Position numbers and translations under genes: made by a program
The notes under the pieces: generated by a model
Seen by the model: the letters and a program-made list of their open reading frames with translations, nothing else
Database searches by the model: none
What the model was told of the DNA's origin: nothing
Assembly: GCA_963757605.1 (NCBI GenBank)
Contig: CAVWSF010000003.1
Location: 968,556-1,032,555 of the forward strand
Reading direction: 5' to 3'
Source of the DNA: JAICJC01 sp963757605
Lineage (GTDB): Bacteria; Actinomycetota; Thermoleophilia; Gaiellales; JAICJC01
DNA length: 64,000 nucleotides
In this document: positions 7,011-15,017 of the stretch, piece by piece
How positions within the stretch are numbered: the first letter of the stretch is position 1
Layout: every line of letters begins with the position of its first letter

Positions 7011-8228
7011 CTAGGCCGTCAGGAGGCCCGTCGCGTACATGGCGACGATCCCGGCCAGGTAGCCGCCCACCACGGGCGCAGAGGTCAGCCCGCCCGGCGC
7101 GCGGCGTGCGACGTAGCGGCCCACCTCGACCACCACCTGGAGCGCCGCACCCGCGGCCACCGCGAAGAAGAGCACCGCCAGGACGTCGCTCACGAGGAAG
7201 CCGCCGATCCATGCGCCGAGGATCGCCGGGGCCCCGGCGACCAGGGCGAGGACGGCCAGCCGAGCGACGCCGGCCCGGGCCGCACCTTCGGCGACCGGCG
7301 CCGCGATCCCGAGGCCCTCCGTCAAGTTGTGGACCATGAAGCCCACGATCAGGAACGTCCCCAGCGCCAGCTCGCCGAGCGCCAGCGACGAGCCGATCGC
7401 AAGGCCCTCGCCGAGGTTGTGGACGCCGATCCCGATCGCGACGAGGGTGGCCAGGCCGAGCCCTCCCAGCGGCTGGGCGCCGTCGCCGCCGCCCGAGAGC
7501 CTGGACGCGACCAGCGTGAGCCCCAGGTAGCTGGCAGCGACGCCCAGCACGACCAGACCGGTGCCGTTGAGCGCGCTCGGAAGCGCCGCCTGCAGCTCGA
7601 GCGCCTCGGCCAGCGCCTCGACCATGAGGAACGTGAGCAGGCCGGCGGTGAGCGCCATGAACGCCGAGAGCGAGCGCGGCGCCGCCCGTCGCAGCGACGG
7701 CAGCCACGCCAGGCCGAGCGCGACCGGGACGATGCCCACGAGAGCGCCGATCACCGCGAGGCCGGCCGCGCCGTGGAGCGACGGCTGCGCCGTCTCGACT
7801 GCGGCGGGCACGTCGTGGGTGGTCACGACGCCGCTCGAGGAGATGAGGCCGATCGTGTACGGGTCGTCCTCGACCCACTGGAACGGCACGTCGACCGTGG
7901 CCGACTCCAGCCGCCCCAGCGTGCGCCCGCCCTCGACGCCGCCGACCGAGAACGGCACGATCGCGTCGTCGACGGTCACCTGGGCGAGCGTCAGCGCCTC
8001 GCGCTGCGGGTTGGTCACGTGGATCGAGATCCTGTCCGGCGCGAACTCCACCCGGCGCACGCTGAACTCATCGGCCGGCGGCGGCGCGGTGCCGACCAGC
8101 CCGTCGAGCGAGTCCCCGGCCGCGATCGTCGCCGAGACGGCGCCGATCAGGAGGATGGCCGGGACGAACGCCCACAGCCGCCAGCGAAGCGCCCCGTCCC
8201 GAGGCGCCGCGGGCGAGTCGGCGCCCAT
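7011..8228 (-). CDS. ZIP-family metal transporter with N-terminal extracytoplasmic domain
   Basis: 405 aa. ATG at 8228 overlaps the oxidase stop (TGATG). Residues 1-180: one membrane helix (WAFVPAILLIGAVSATI) and a beta-rich soluble domain of about 110 residues, unusual for ZIP. Residues about 190-405: the ZIP core of about eight helices, with the two metal-site motifs HNLGEGLAIG and HNLTEGLGIA in the fourth and fifth core helices. ZIP proteins move zinc, iron or manganese into the cytoplasm. Operon with a DtxR-type regulator and a multicopper oxidase suggests Fe/Mn; the added domain may receive metal from the oxidase (inference). Confidence 0.85.
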   Translation of the reverse strand: MGADSPAAPRDGALRWRLWAFVPAILLIGAVSATIAAGDSLDGLVGTAPPPADEFSVRRVEFAPDRISIHVTNPQREALTLAQVTVDDAIVPFSVGGVEGGRTLGRLESATVDVPFQWVEDDPYTIGLISSSGVVTTHDVPAAVETAQPSLHGAAGLAVIGALVGIVPVALGLAWLPSLRRAAPRSLSAFMALTAGLLTFLMVEALAEALELQAALPSALNGTGLVVLGVAASYLGLTLVASRLSGGGDGAQPLGGLGLATLVAIGIGVHNLGEGLAIGSSLALGELALGTFLIVGFMVHNLTEGLGIAAPVAEGAARAGVARLAVLALVAGAPAILGAWIGGFLVSDVLAVLFFAVAAGAALQVVVEVGRYVARRAPGGLTSAPVVGGYLAGIVAMYATGLLTA

Positions 8229-9226
8229 CAGTCGCCCACCTCGAAGAAGCCCATCCAGCCAAGCTCGGTGAACTCCGACACGTGGGCGTGGAACATGAAG
8301 TGCCCGGTGTGGTGGAAGTCGATCTCGACGATGCCGCGCTGGCCCTGGCACAGCATCACGGTGTCGGTGTACTCGAACGCGTCGCCGGTGCCGGTCGGGT
8401 AGTAGCGGAAGAGCTCGCCGTGCAGGTGGAACGAGTTGATCAGATCGAACTCCGTCAGGTTCGCGAGGTAGATCCGGACGGTGCGCGCGCGGCTGACGCG
8501 GATGGGGTGGCGGGCGTAGTAGAAGGCCCGTCCGTTCACCGTGTAGAACTCGTTCGCCCCGTCGCCGTTGGTGTCGAACCCGTTCATCACCATCACGAGC
8601 TCCTGGGCGGGCGGGCGCGGCGTCTTGGGGTCGATGATGAGCGCGCCGTAGAGCCCCTTCGCGATGTGCTTCTTGAGCGGGGTCGCGTGGCAGTGGTAGA
8701 GGTGCAGGCCGGCCGGCGCCGCCGGGAACTCGTAGGTGAACGTGTCCCCCGGGGGAACGGGCTCGAAGACGCCGTCCATGTTGGCCGGGTGGATGCCGTG
8801 GAAGTGGATCGTGTGCGGGTGGCTGCTCGCGTTCAGGAGCCGCACGCGCATGCGCTGGCCCTCGGTGACGCGGATGGTGGGGCCCGGCACCGTGGCCGCC
8901 TCGCCGGCGAGGCCGTACGCCCACGCCGAGTAGAAGACGCCCTTTGCGACCTCGATCTCCTTCTCGGTCGCCACCAGCTCGTAGGAGCGCACCGGGCCCG
9001 GCTCGTACGCCCGCGGCGGCTCGAGGATGCGGTCGGGCCCGTCCGGCGCGGGCACCGCATCGCCGATCATCGCGGCGTGCATGCCGGCCATGTCCTCGCC
9101 CGACATGAGGACGCCGTCCATCGTGTGGGTGTCGGCGGCGTGGGCGTCCGACAGCGCCATCACGGCAAACGGCGCCGACGCCGCCAGCGGCGCACCGGCG
9201 AGGAGACGGCGGCGGGTGACCCTCAC
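8228..9226 (-). CDS. two-domain multicopper oxidase, Tat-exported
   Basis: 332 aa. GTG at 9226 overlaps the regulator's stop (GTGA). The N-terminus RVTRRRLLAGAPLAAS is a Tat-type signal. Copper motifs in order: HTIHFHGIHP (about 140), LYHCHATPLKKH (about 175, the Cys of a type-1 site), SFHLHGELF (about 270) and HFMFHAHVSEF (about 310, no Cys). A type-1 site in domain 1 only, with trinuclear-site His pairs in both, matches the type-C two-domain laccase/nitrite-reductase relatives. Probably oxidises a metal ion or phenolic outside the membrane; metal oxidation fits the neighbours. Confidence 0.85.
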   Translation of the reverse strand: MRVTRRRLLAGAPLAASAPFAVMALSDAHAADTHTMDGVLMSGEDMAGMHAAMIGDAVPAPDGPDRILEPPRAYEPGPVRSYELVATEKEIEVAKGVFYSAWAYGLAGEAATVPGPTIRVTEGQRMRVRLLNASSHPHTIHFHGIHPANMDGVFEPVPPGDTFTYEFPAAPAGLHLYHCHATPLKKHIAKGLYGALIIDPKTPRPPAQELVMVMNGFDTNGDGANEFYTVNGRAFYYARHPIRVSRARTVRIYLANLTEFDLINSFHLHGELFRYYPTGTGDAFEYTDTVMLCQGQRGIVEIDFHHTGHFMFHAHVSEFTELGWMGFFEVGD

Positions 9227-9879
9227 GCGGCCGCCCGCGACACCCGGATCTGCTCGGCGACCGCAAGCCCGATCGCATGCCGGGCGCCGCCGATCTCGAT
9301 CGTCACGGGCCCGTCGAACGGGGCCCGGCCGACGAGCACGATCGGCTGGTCGGGAACGATCCCCAACGAGGCGAGGTAGCGCAAGAGCTCAGGATCGCCG
9401 TCGGGCACGCGGCTCACGACGGCCTCGGTGCCGTCGGCGACCTCGGTCAGCCAACGGCTCTCGTCCGCGCCGAGCTCGAGCTCGGCGGTCGGGATCGGAT
9501 CGCCGTGCGGGTCGTGCGTCGGATGTCCCAGCGCCGCGTCGATCCGGCTCTCGAGATCCTCCGACAGGTAGTGCTCGAGCCGCTCGGCCTCGGCGTGCAC
9601 CTCGTCCCAGCCCAGCCCGAGCGCCTTCATGAGGTAGAGCTCGAGCAGCCGGTGGTGGCGGATCACCTCGAGCGCAGCCCGCTCTCCCGACGGCGTGAGC
9701 CGGACGCCGCGGTAGCGCTCGTGCTCGACCAGCCCCAGACCGGCGAGCTTCTTCACCATCGCCGTCGCCGAGGCGGGCGTCACCCCCAGCTCGGCCGCCA
9801 GCGCCGAGGTGGTCGCCGGACCGTCACGCTCGAGCTTCCAGATCGCCTTGAGGTAATCCTGAACGGATTCGCTTGCCAT
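9223..9879 (-). CDS. DtxR/MntR/IdeR-type metal-dependent repressor
   Basis: 218 aa. N-terminal winged helix (ALAAELGVTPASATAMVKKL is the recognition region), dimerisation/metal domain with HHRLLELYLMKALGL, EVHAEAERLEHYLSE and HPTHDPHGDPI, and a C-terminal FeoA/SH3-like domain (VPDGDPELLRYLASLGI). That is the full three-domain DtxR layout. Senses Fe2+ or Mn2+ and represses when metal is bound. First gene of the operon with the oxidase and ZIP genes; a DtxR-like box lies 15 bases before its ATG, so autorepression is likely. Confidence 0.9.
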   Translation of the reverse strand: MASESVQDYLKAIWKLERDGPATTSALAAELGVTPASATAMVKKLAGLGLVEHERYRGVRLTPSGERAALEVIRHHRLLELYLMKALGLGWDEVHAEAERLEHYLSEDLESRIDAALGHPTHDPHGDPIPTAELELGADESRWLTEVADGTEAVVSRVPDGDPELLRYLASLGIVPDQPIVLVGRAPFDGPVTIEIGGARHAIGLAVAEQIRVSRAAA

Positions 9880-9893
9880 GGCGAACTCGTAAT

Positions 9894-9907
9894 TTAGTCA
9901 TGCCTAA
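9894..9907 (-). promoter_or_regulatory. DtxR-like operator
   Basis: TTAG-N6-CTAA inverted repeat (TTAGGCATGACTAA on the minus strand), 15 bases before the regulator ATG. This matches the outer half-sites of DtxR/IdeR boxes (TTAGG..CCTAA), with one arm imperfect. Confidence 0.6.
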
Positions 9908-9908
9908 C

Positions 9909-10192
9909 TCAATCTGCAACCTCTTTGTGCGGAATCAGGCGGTAGAGGCGCAGGAACGGCGGCCGGAAGCCCCGCCGGGGCCAGAAGGTCGACCCATCCC
10001 TGCGCGACGGCGGCGTACAGGTCGCGGACGTCCTCCGGCTCGGCGGCGGCATGGCCGGCGTGCTGGCGGCGTCGGCGTCCTCTTACGCCGCCGGGAGCAG
10101 CGGCTCGGCAGCGCGATGGCGGCGATGGCGGGCGCCGAGGAGCAGCGCGCGGCGAGATGCTCCTCGGCGAATGGCTCGACCTCGAGCGTCAC
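9909..10192 (-). pseudogene. decayed GNAT acetyltransferase
   Basis: GTG at 10192 overlaps the lysyl-oxidase stop (GTGA), a normal coupled start, and the first codons read VTLEVEPFAEEHLAAR. The reading then jumps frame to LLLGARHRRHRAAEPLLPAA, hits TAA where Tyr is expected before EDADAAS, continues in a third frame as GHAAAEPEDVRDLYAAVAQG, and ends in a typical GNAT C-terminus RRGFRPPFLRLYRLIP before TGA at 9909. The acetyl-CoA-binding core is missing. At 284 bases it is less than half of a normal gene. Clear pseudogene by frameshifts, a nonsense codon and internal deletion. Confidence 0.8.
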
Positions 10193-11625
10193 TCCGGGTC
10201 GATGCCGTTCCAGGCCGGGACGTGCACGGTGCGCGCGCCGGGCGTGCCGCCCAGGACGACCTTGCGCAGGCGCACATCGTTGGTCGTCGACACCTCGTGG
10301 ATCGCGCCCAGCGGGTTGGCGCGCACCTCGACGTAGTACGTGCCGTTTCGCAGGTCGGTGATGTCGAACGACTGCCCCGGGAGGAACTGGAAGTACGTGT
10401 CACCCCAGCCGGCGGGCAGCGTCTCGCGCGTCCAGATCGATGTGGCATCGCCGCACTGGCCCTGGAGGCCGATCGAGTAGGGATCCCAGAGCGCGCCGGG
10501 CACGGTCAGGTCGATCGCGTCGGTCGGCGCCAGGCAGAAGCCCTCCTTCTCGCTGCGAACGACCTGCGACTTCGAGGCCGAGAGCAGCGAGTAGCGGGCG
10601 AACTGCTGGAAGTGCCAGTGCTCGTGGCCCGGGCGGCTGTCGTAGAGGAGCGTCCCCGCCTTCGCCCGCCCGACCGGCTTGCCGTTGCGGAAGAAGTACT
10701 GGAACGCGTCCATGATGTTCGTGCCGGGGCGGCGGAAGCCCTCGACGTCCATCGGCGCCCGGCCCGCGTCCCACACGGTTGCGCCGAAGTCGAGATAGTC
10801 GCGGCCGCCCTGGCGGTCGATCCCCATCCCCCACGCGGGGAGTGGGATGAGATCCGGCATCGTGCCCGGGTCGGGGTTCGAGACCGTGGCGACGTGCGGC
10901 AGCCGCGGCGGCGCGAGGTGCGTCGCGCGGTGGGCCTCCACCCCGCCGCAGCTCGGCGGGCACGGCGGCGGCTTCACGACGTGGACGGTGACGGTCGTCG
11001 ATGCGTTCGCCGGCGCGACGCCGAAGAGCTCGACATAGGCCGGCGCGAGCGCCACCTTCACGGTGTACGTCCCGATCGGGAGGCGCACGGTCGGGGCGGC
11101 GCTGTCGAGCCCGACGGCCCAGCCGCGGTCGATGCCCCAGACCGAGCCGAGCGTGAACGGGTTCGTCCCGCAGAACTGCGGGAACCGCGGCGTCAGCGGG
11201 CCGGAGCCGTCGACGCGCTGGCGGTTCCAGTCGTTCGGGCAGTAGCTCATCGTCCGCGTCGCGATCACGCCCTTGGAGGCGCTCGACACGGTGTACGTGA
11301 CGAAGCCGGCGAGGCCCTGCCAACCGCGGAGGATCGAGGCCGGAAGGGCACGATGGCGCGAGCCGATGAGCTGGGAGACGCCGATCGGGCTGCGGTAGCC
11401 CGCCCGGCCCACGTCGAGCCGGAGATCGCCGCCCAGCGCCGCCAGATAGGCGCCGACGCCGACCTGAAAGCCACCGCGGCCGAACTTCTCGATCTTGACG
11501 CTCGATGACGCGGCGAAGACCCGCAGGGTCGGCGGCTTGGCCGCCGCGGCGGTGGCCGAGGCCGCCGGCACGAGGCAGGCGGCGGCGAGCGCGGCGGCGG
11601 TCAGGGCTGTCCGGAGGCGTGACAT
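10189..11625 (-). CDS. secreted lysyl oxidase-like protein
   Basis: 478 aa. ATG at 11625, GGGAG six bases upstream. Signal peptide RLRTALTAAALAAACLVPAA. Residues about 30-215 form an Ig/beta-like region; residues about 250-478 match lysyl oxidase: PDLIPLPAWGMGID, then DSRPGHEHWHFQQFARYSLL whose HxHWH cluster corresponds to the copper-binding motif, and later CLAPTDAIDL, GLQGQCGDATS, GTYYVEVRANP. Known lysyl oxidases oxidise peptidyl lysine to aldehyde with copper and a quinone cofactor from Tyr/Lys; both Tyr in YSLL and YYVEV are available but the cofactor is not proven. The leader hairpin overlaps its ribosome site. Confidence 0.85.
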   Translation of the reverse strand: MSRLRTALTAAALAAACLVPAASATAAAAKPPTLRVFAASSSVKIEKFGRGGFQVGVGAYLAALGGDLRLDVGRAGYRSPIGVSQLIGSRHRALPASILRGWQGLAGFVTYTVSSASKGVIATRTMSYCPNDWNRQRVDGSGPLTPRFPQFCGTNPFTLGSVWGIDRGWAVGLDSAAPTVRLPIGTYTVKVALAPAYVELFGVAPANASTTVTVHVVKPPPCPPSCGGVEAHRATHLAPPRLPHVATVSNPDPGTMPDLIPLPAWGMGIDRQGGRDYLDFGATVWDAGRAPMDVEGFRRPGTNIMDAFQYFFRNGKPVGRAKAGTLLYDSRPGHEHWHFQQFARYSLLSASKSQVVRSEKEGFCLAPTDAIDLTVPGALWDPYSIGLQGQCGDATSIWTRETLPAGWGDTYFQFLPGQSFDITDLRNGTYYVEVRANPLGAIHEVSTTNDVRLRKVVLGGTPGARTVHVPAWNGIDPE

Positions 11626-11633
11626 GCGGATCT

Positions 11634-11680
11634 CCCGGGTCGGTGACGGTCCCCTTTCGACACCGATGATGTCACCCGGG
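11634..11680 (-). promoter_or_regulatory. leader hairpin sequestering the ribosome site of the lysyl-oxidase gene
   Basis: Stem CCCGGGT (11680-11674 read on the minus strand) pairs with ACCCGGG (11640-11634); an inner UCGGUG/CACCGA stem follows after an asymmetric bulge. The 3' CCCGGG runs directly into the GGGAG ribosome site, so folding would hide it. Candidate translation switch. Confidence 0.45.
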
Positions 11681-11779
11681 TTCGTCCGCGAACGCCGACG
11701 GGGCGAATTTGGCTCCCGGAGCGGCACCCGGCGCTCACGTCGGGGGCGGTTTCGGTCGATAACCGGAGAGATGGCGCGG

Positions 11780-12454
11780 ATGACCCCACACCAGCGCCTC
11801 GAGCTCGCGCTCGGAATCCTCGCGGAGCTGCCGACGACGCTCGAGCTGCTCTCGGATGACGGCGGAGCGATCACCATCGAGCTCGCCGGCCACGACAACG
11901 AGATGCTGCACGCCCTCGCTCCCAGGAGCAGGGTGCGCCTGGGCCTGGGGCTGCGCCTGCGCACGCGCACGTCCGAGGGGCGCGGCTACGACGTCGACAC
12001 GTCGGTCTCGGAGCTGTTCTTCCACTCGGCCGGCGTTGCCGCCGTCCACCTCACGGTCGAGCGCGTGCGGCGCTTCAACGGCAACCGGGCGACCCCGCGG
12101 GCGCGGGTCGACGACCTCGCCTTCGTCGGCGTCCTCTACTCGAGCATGCCGCTCGAGGAGCCGGAGTTCGACGTGCGGATGGTCGACGTGAGCCCCGACG
12201 GGATGGCGTTCATCATGGACCGCAGGCTGGCGATCGGCGACCTGCTCTCGGTCATGGCGACGATCGACCGCAAGCTGATCCGGATGCGGGCGCGCGTCTT
12301 GCACGTCGCCGATGCGCACTACGGCCGCCACCGGGTCGGGTGCGAGGTGACCTCGATCCAGGGGTCCGAGCGGGCGCAGCTGGCGCTGAAGGCCGCGCTC
12401 GAGGAAGCCGACGGTTCCGCGCACCAGCGGGGCGGCCTTCCGATGGCCTCCTAG
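11780..12454 (+). CDS. PilZ-domain protein
   Basis: 224 aa from ATG 11780 (GGAGAG nine bases upstream); an ATG at 11771 has no spacing for that site. The N-terminal half (residues 1-100) resembles a YcgR-N-like flagellar-brake barrel. The PilZ domain follows: RFNGNRATPRARVDD supplies the Arg-rich first c-di-GMP motif, and MVDVSPDGMAFIMD the D-x-S-x-x-G motif. PilZ domains bind cyclic di-GMP. A GGDEF/HD-GYP protein is encoded 2.6 kb downstream. The target is not visible. Confidence 0.75.
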   Translation: MTPHQRLELALGILAELPTTLELLSDDGGAITIELAGHDNEMLHALAPRSRVRLGLGLRLRTRTSEGRGYDVDTSVSELFFHSAGVAAVHLTVERVRRFNGNRATPRARVDDLAFVGVLYSSMPLEEPEFDVRMVDVSPDGMAFIMDRRLAIGDLLSVMATIDRKLIRMRARVLHVADAHYGRHRVGCEVTSIQGSERAQLALKAALEEADGSAHQRGGLPMAS

Positions 12455-12460
12455 CCGTCG

Positions 12461-12466
12461 TACGCT
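12461..12466 (+). promoter_or_regulatory. -10 box of a leaderless transcript
   Basis: TACGCT, six bases before the GTG at 12473, with no Shine-Dalgarno between. The transcript would begin at or beside the start codon. Confidence 0.5.
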
Positions 12467-12472
12467 TCGGGC

Positions 12473-13222
12473 GTGTCGATGCACCCCACGGCGACGGCCG
12501 GGTTCGGCAGCTCCGCAGCTGCGTACGAGCGCGGGCGCCCGTCGTATCCCGACGACGCGATCGCGTACCTGGCCGCCGAGCTCGGGCTGGGGCCCGCAAC
12601 GCGCATCCTCGACCTGGCCGCCGGCACCGGGAAGCTCACGCGGCTACTCGTCGAGGGCGGTGCGGAGGTCGTCGCGGTCGAGCCGGTCGCGGCGATGCGG
12701 GCGGCGCTCGAGCGGGCGCTCCCCGAGGTTGCGGTGCTCGAGGGCACGGCCGAGTCGATCCCACTCCCCGAGGGATCGGTCGACGCCGTCACCGTCGCGC
12801 AGGCGTTCCACTGGTTCGACGCCGATGCGGCGATCGTCGAGATCCACCGCGTGCTGCGGCCCGGCGGAGGGCTCGGCCTGATCTGGAACGTGATGGGGTC
12901 AGACCCCCAGTGGCTGGCCGCCCTGCGCGAGCTCGTCCACGGCATGCGCGGCTCCGTGCCCGCCTACGGGGTGTCCCCGTGGCAGGAGGCGTTCCGGGCC
13001 ACGTCGCTCTTCAGGCCGCTCACGCAGCGGACATTCGACCTCGTGCACGAGCTCGACGAGGACGGCCTGGTCGACCGGATCGCCTCGACGAGCTACGTCG
13101 CTGCGCTGCCCGATGCGGACCGCGCGCGCCTCGCGGATCAGGTGCGGGCGCTCGTGCGCAACGTGCCGCGGCCGCTGCGGCTGCCGTACCGCACCGACGT
13201 CTTCACCTATCGCGGGACGTAG
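12473..13222 (+). CDS. class I SAM-dependent methyltransferase
   Basis: 249 aa, GTG start. SAM-binding motif I is RILDLAAGTGKLTRLL (about residues 43-58), acidic end of strand 2 AVEPV, and motif EGTAESIPLPEGSVDAVTVAQAFHWF in the Methyltransf_11 style. The FHWF and preceding YERGRPSYP segments match the group of small-molecule methyltransferases called methyltransferase type 11; substrate unknown. An intact GGGGTCAGACCCC palindrome is embedded in codons for VMGSDPQW, so a repeat has been accommodated in the reading frame. Confidence 0.85.
   Translation: MSMHPTATAGFGSSAAAYERGRPSYPDDAIAYLAAELGLGPATRILDLAAGTGKLTRLLVEGGAEVVAVEPVAAMRAALERALPEVAVLEGTAESIPLPEGSVDAVTVAQAFHWFDADAAIVEIHRVLRPGGGLGLIWNVMGSDPQWLAALRELVHGMRGSVPAYGVSPWQEAFRATSLFRPLTQRTFDLVHELDEDGLVDRIASTSYVAALPDADRARLADQVRALVRNVPRPLRLPYRTDVFTYRGT
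12895..12907. repeat. GGGGTCAGACCCC repeat copy inside a coding region
   Basis: Perfect 13-base palindrome (one-base centre) within the methyltransferase gene, encoding GSDP in frame. Same core as at 1331, 1459 and 60934. Confidence 0.65.
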
Positions 13223-13257
13223 CCGCCCGCCTCGGGCGTACTACGCTGGTGAGCGAG

Positions 13258-13791
13258 ATGCGCACGCCCACCGACGGCGAGCTCGTCGTCCGCGCCCGAG
13301 CCGGGTCGCGGGATGCTGCCGCAGAGCTCTTCGCCCGCCACTGGCCGCGGGCGTGGCGGATGGCGCGGGCCGTCACGGGACGGCGCGACATGGCCGACGA
13401 CGTCGCCCAGGACGCGTTCGAGCGGGCCTTCGCGGCGCTCTCGCGCTTCGACGAGCGGCGGCCGTTCGAGCCATGGCTCAACCGCATCGTCGTCAACCGC
13501 TCGCTCGACCTGCTGCGGAGCGAGCGGCGGCTGGTCGGCATCGAGTCGGCCGACCGGATCGAGGGCGAGTGGCGCGACGCGGCCGCGGAGGACCGCGCGC
13601 TCCTGCAGGCCGTCTCGGGCCTCTCGCCGCAGCGGCGGGTCGCGATCGTCCTGCGGTACGGGGTCGGGCTTCCGCCGGCCGAGATCGCGGAGCTGCTCGG
13701 GCTGCCGGCGGGCACCGTCCACTCCCGGCTGGCGCGCGGGCTCGACGACCTGCGCGGGCTGGAGAAGGAGCACGATGTCGAGCGAGCTTGA
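13258..13791 (+). CDS. ECF-type RNA polymerase sigma factor
   Basis: 177 aa. ATG at 13258, ten bases after TACGCT; GTG 13249 is an alternative. Region 2: DAAAELFARHWPRAWRMARA, DMADDVAQDAFERAFAAL and FDERRPFEPWLNRIVVNRSLD. Region 4: LSPQRRVAIVLRYGVGLPPAEIAELLGLPAGTVHSRLARG, a helix-turn-helix. Directs polymerase to -35/-10 sites of its own regulon. Overlaps the next gene by 17 bases, and that membrane protein is its likely anti-sigma partner. Confidence 0.9.
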   Translation: MRTPTDGELVVRARAGSRDAAAELFARHWPRAWRMARAVTGRRDMADDVAQDAFERAFAALSRFDERRPFEPWLNRIVVNRSLDLLRSERRLVGIESADRIEGEWRDAAAEDRALLQAVSGLSPQRRVAIVLRYGVGLPPAEIAELLGLPAGTVHSRLARGLDDLRGLEKEHDVERA

Positions 13792-14971
13792 ACGCGAGCT
13801 CGAGCGGGCGCTCGGCGAGGCACCGGGACCGGATCCGGGCGTCACGGATCGCGCGCTCCAGGCGGCGCTCGAAGCGCTGCCGTCGCCGGCCGACACCCGC
13901 CGGATACGGCGTCGCCGGATCGCGCTGCTCCTGGCCGCCTGCATCGCGGCGTTCGTCTCGGGCGGGGTCACGCTCGCGGCCACGGACGGCCGGCTGCCCG
14001 GAATCGGGCCGGCGCTCACCTCGAACCGGCCGGCCACCTCCGGAGTCCCGGCGCGCGGCACCGCGCCGCTCGTCGCTCCCGGCGAGGCGATCTCCGCGCT
14101 GATCGGAGACCGCGGCCTCATCGTCACCGCACGGCGGGCACGAACGTTCGCCGACCACGGCCTGACCGGCTTCGCGGCCAGTCCCGCCGCCCTCTATGCG
14201 ATCGAGGCTCATGCGGGGCAGCTCCGGGCCATCCAGGCGGCGACCGGGCGCGTGGCCTGGCGGTTCAGAGTCGCCGGCACGCCGACCGATCCCGTGTGGG
14301 CGCCCTTTCCGATCCGCGTCGCGTATCTCCTCCACGGCCGGCGCGGGCTCCAGGTGCACGACATCTGGGGCAACGGCACCCACGACTTCGCGGTGCACGC
14401 CTCGGCGGCACCCATCGCCCCCTCGTGGCGGTGGGACTCGAAGGCGTTCGCGTTCGTCCGCGGCGACGGCGTGGCCGTGGTGCACGATGTGATCGGCGGG
14501 AGCGACATCGCGCTCCGCCCGGCGTGCGGGCTTCGCACCGCCGCGGCCGTTGCGTTCGCTCCGTCGGGCGGAAGGCTCGCGATCGCCGACCGGCAGGGGC
14601 ATCTGCGCGTCGTCGACACCACCGGCCGCGCACCGGCGCTGTGCACGACGATCGCCCGCGGGCTGCCCTCGATCGGGTGGCTCGGGGCGAACCAGCTCCT
14701 CGCCGGCGCCGGCAGCACGCTGTCGCGGATCGTGATCCAGCGCGTTGGCACGGGGTACGACGCCACCACGACGCCGGGCACCATCGCCGGCCTCTCCGCC
14801 TCGCCCGACCGCCGCAAGATCGTGGTCGCCCTGGAGTCGGGCGGCCGCCGGCGCGTGCTGATCGCGGCGACGCCCCGATTCAGCGAGGAGGCCACACCGC
14901 TTCGCATCCTGCGCACGCTGGCGGACGGGCCCATCGCCGGTCCCCGGCGCGTCCCGGTCAGCTGGCTCTAG
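13775..14971 (+). CDS. membrane-anchored beta-propeller-like protein, probable anti-sigma partner
   Basis: 398 aa. ATG at 13775 with AAGGAG four bases upstream, inside the sigma gene. Short cytoplasmic N-terminus (ELERELERALGEAPGPDPGV), basic stretch RRIRRRR, one membrane helix (IALLLAACIAAFVSGGVTLA, about 46-65), then a large outer domain with repeated WD40/YVTN-like strands (LYAIEAHAGQLRAIQAATG, GGRLAIADRQGHLRVVDTTG, ISASPD-like turns). The N-terminus is short for a standard zinc anti-sigma domain and has no HxxxCxxC motif. Role as sensor/anti-sigma is inferred from overlap. Confidence 0.65.
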   Translation: MSSELERELERALGEAPGPDPGVTDRALQAALEALPSPADTRRIRRRRIALLLAACIAAFVSGGVTLAATDGRLPGIGPALTSNRPATSGVPARGTAPLVAPGEAISALIGDRGLIVTARRARTFADHGLTGFAASPAALYAIEAHAGQLRAIQAATGRVAWRFRVAGTPTDPVWAPFPIRVAYLLHGRRGLQVHDIWGNGTHDFAVHASAAPIAPSWRWDSKAFAFVRGDGVAVVHDVIGGSDIALRPACGLRTAAAVAFAPSGGRLAIADRQGHLRVVDTTGRAPALCTTIARGLPSIGWLGANQLLAGAGSTLSRIVIQRVGTGYDATTTPGTIAGLSASPDRRKIVVALESGGRRRVLIAATPRFSEEATPLRILRTLADGPIAGPRRVPVSWL

Positions 14972-15017
14972 GAACCTCAAGCGGGTCGCGAACGGCGCCG
15001 ATTATGAACGTATCGCC

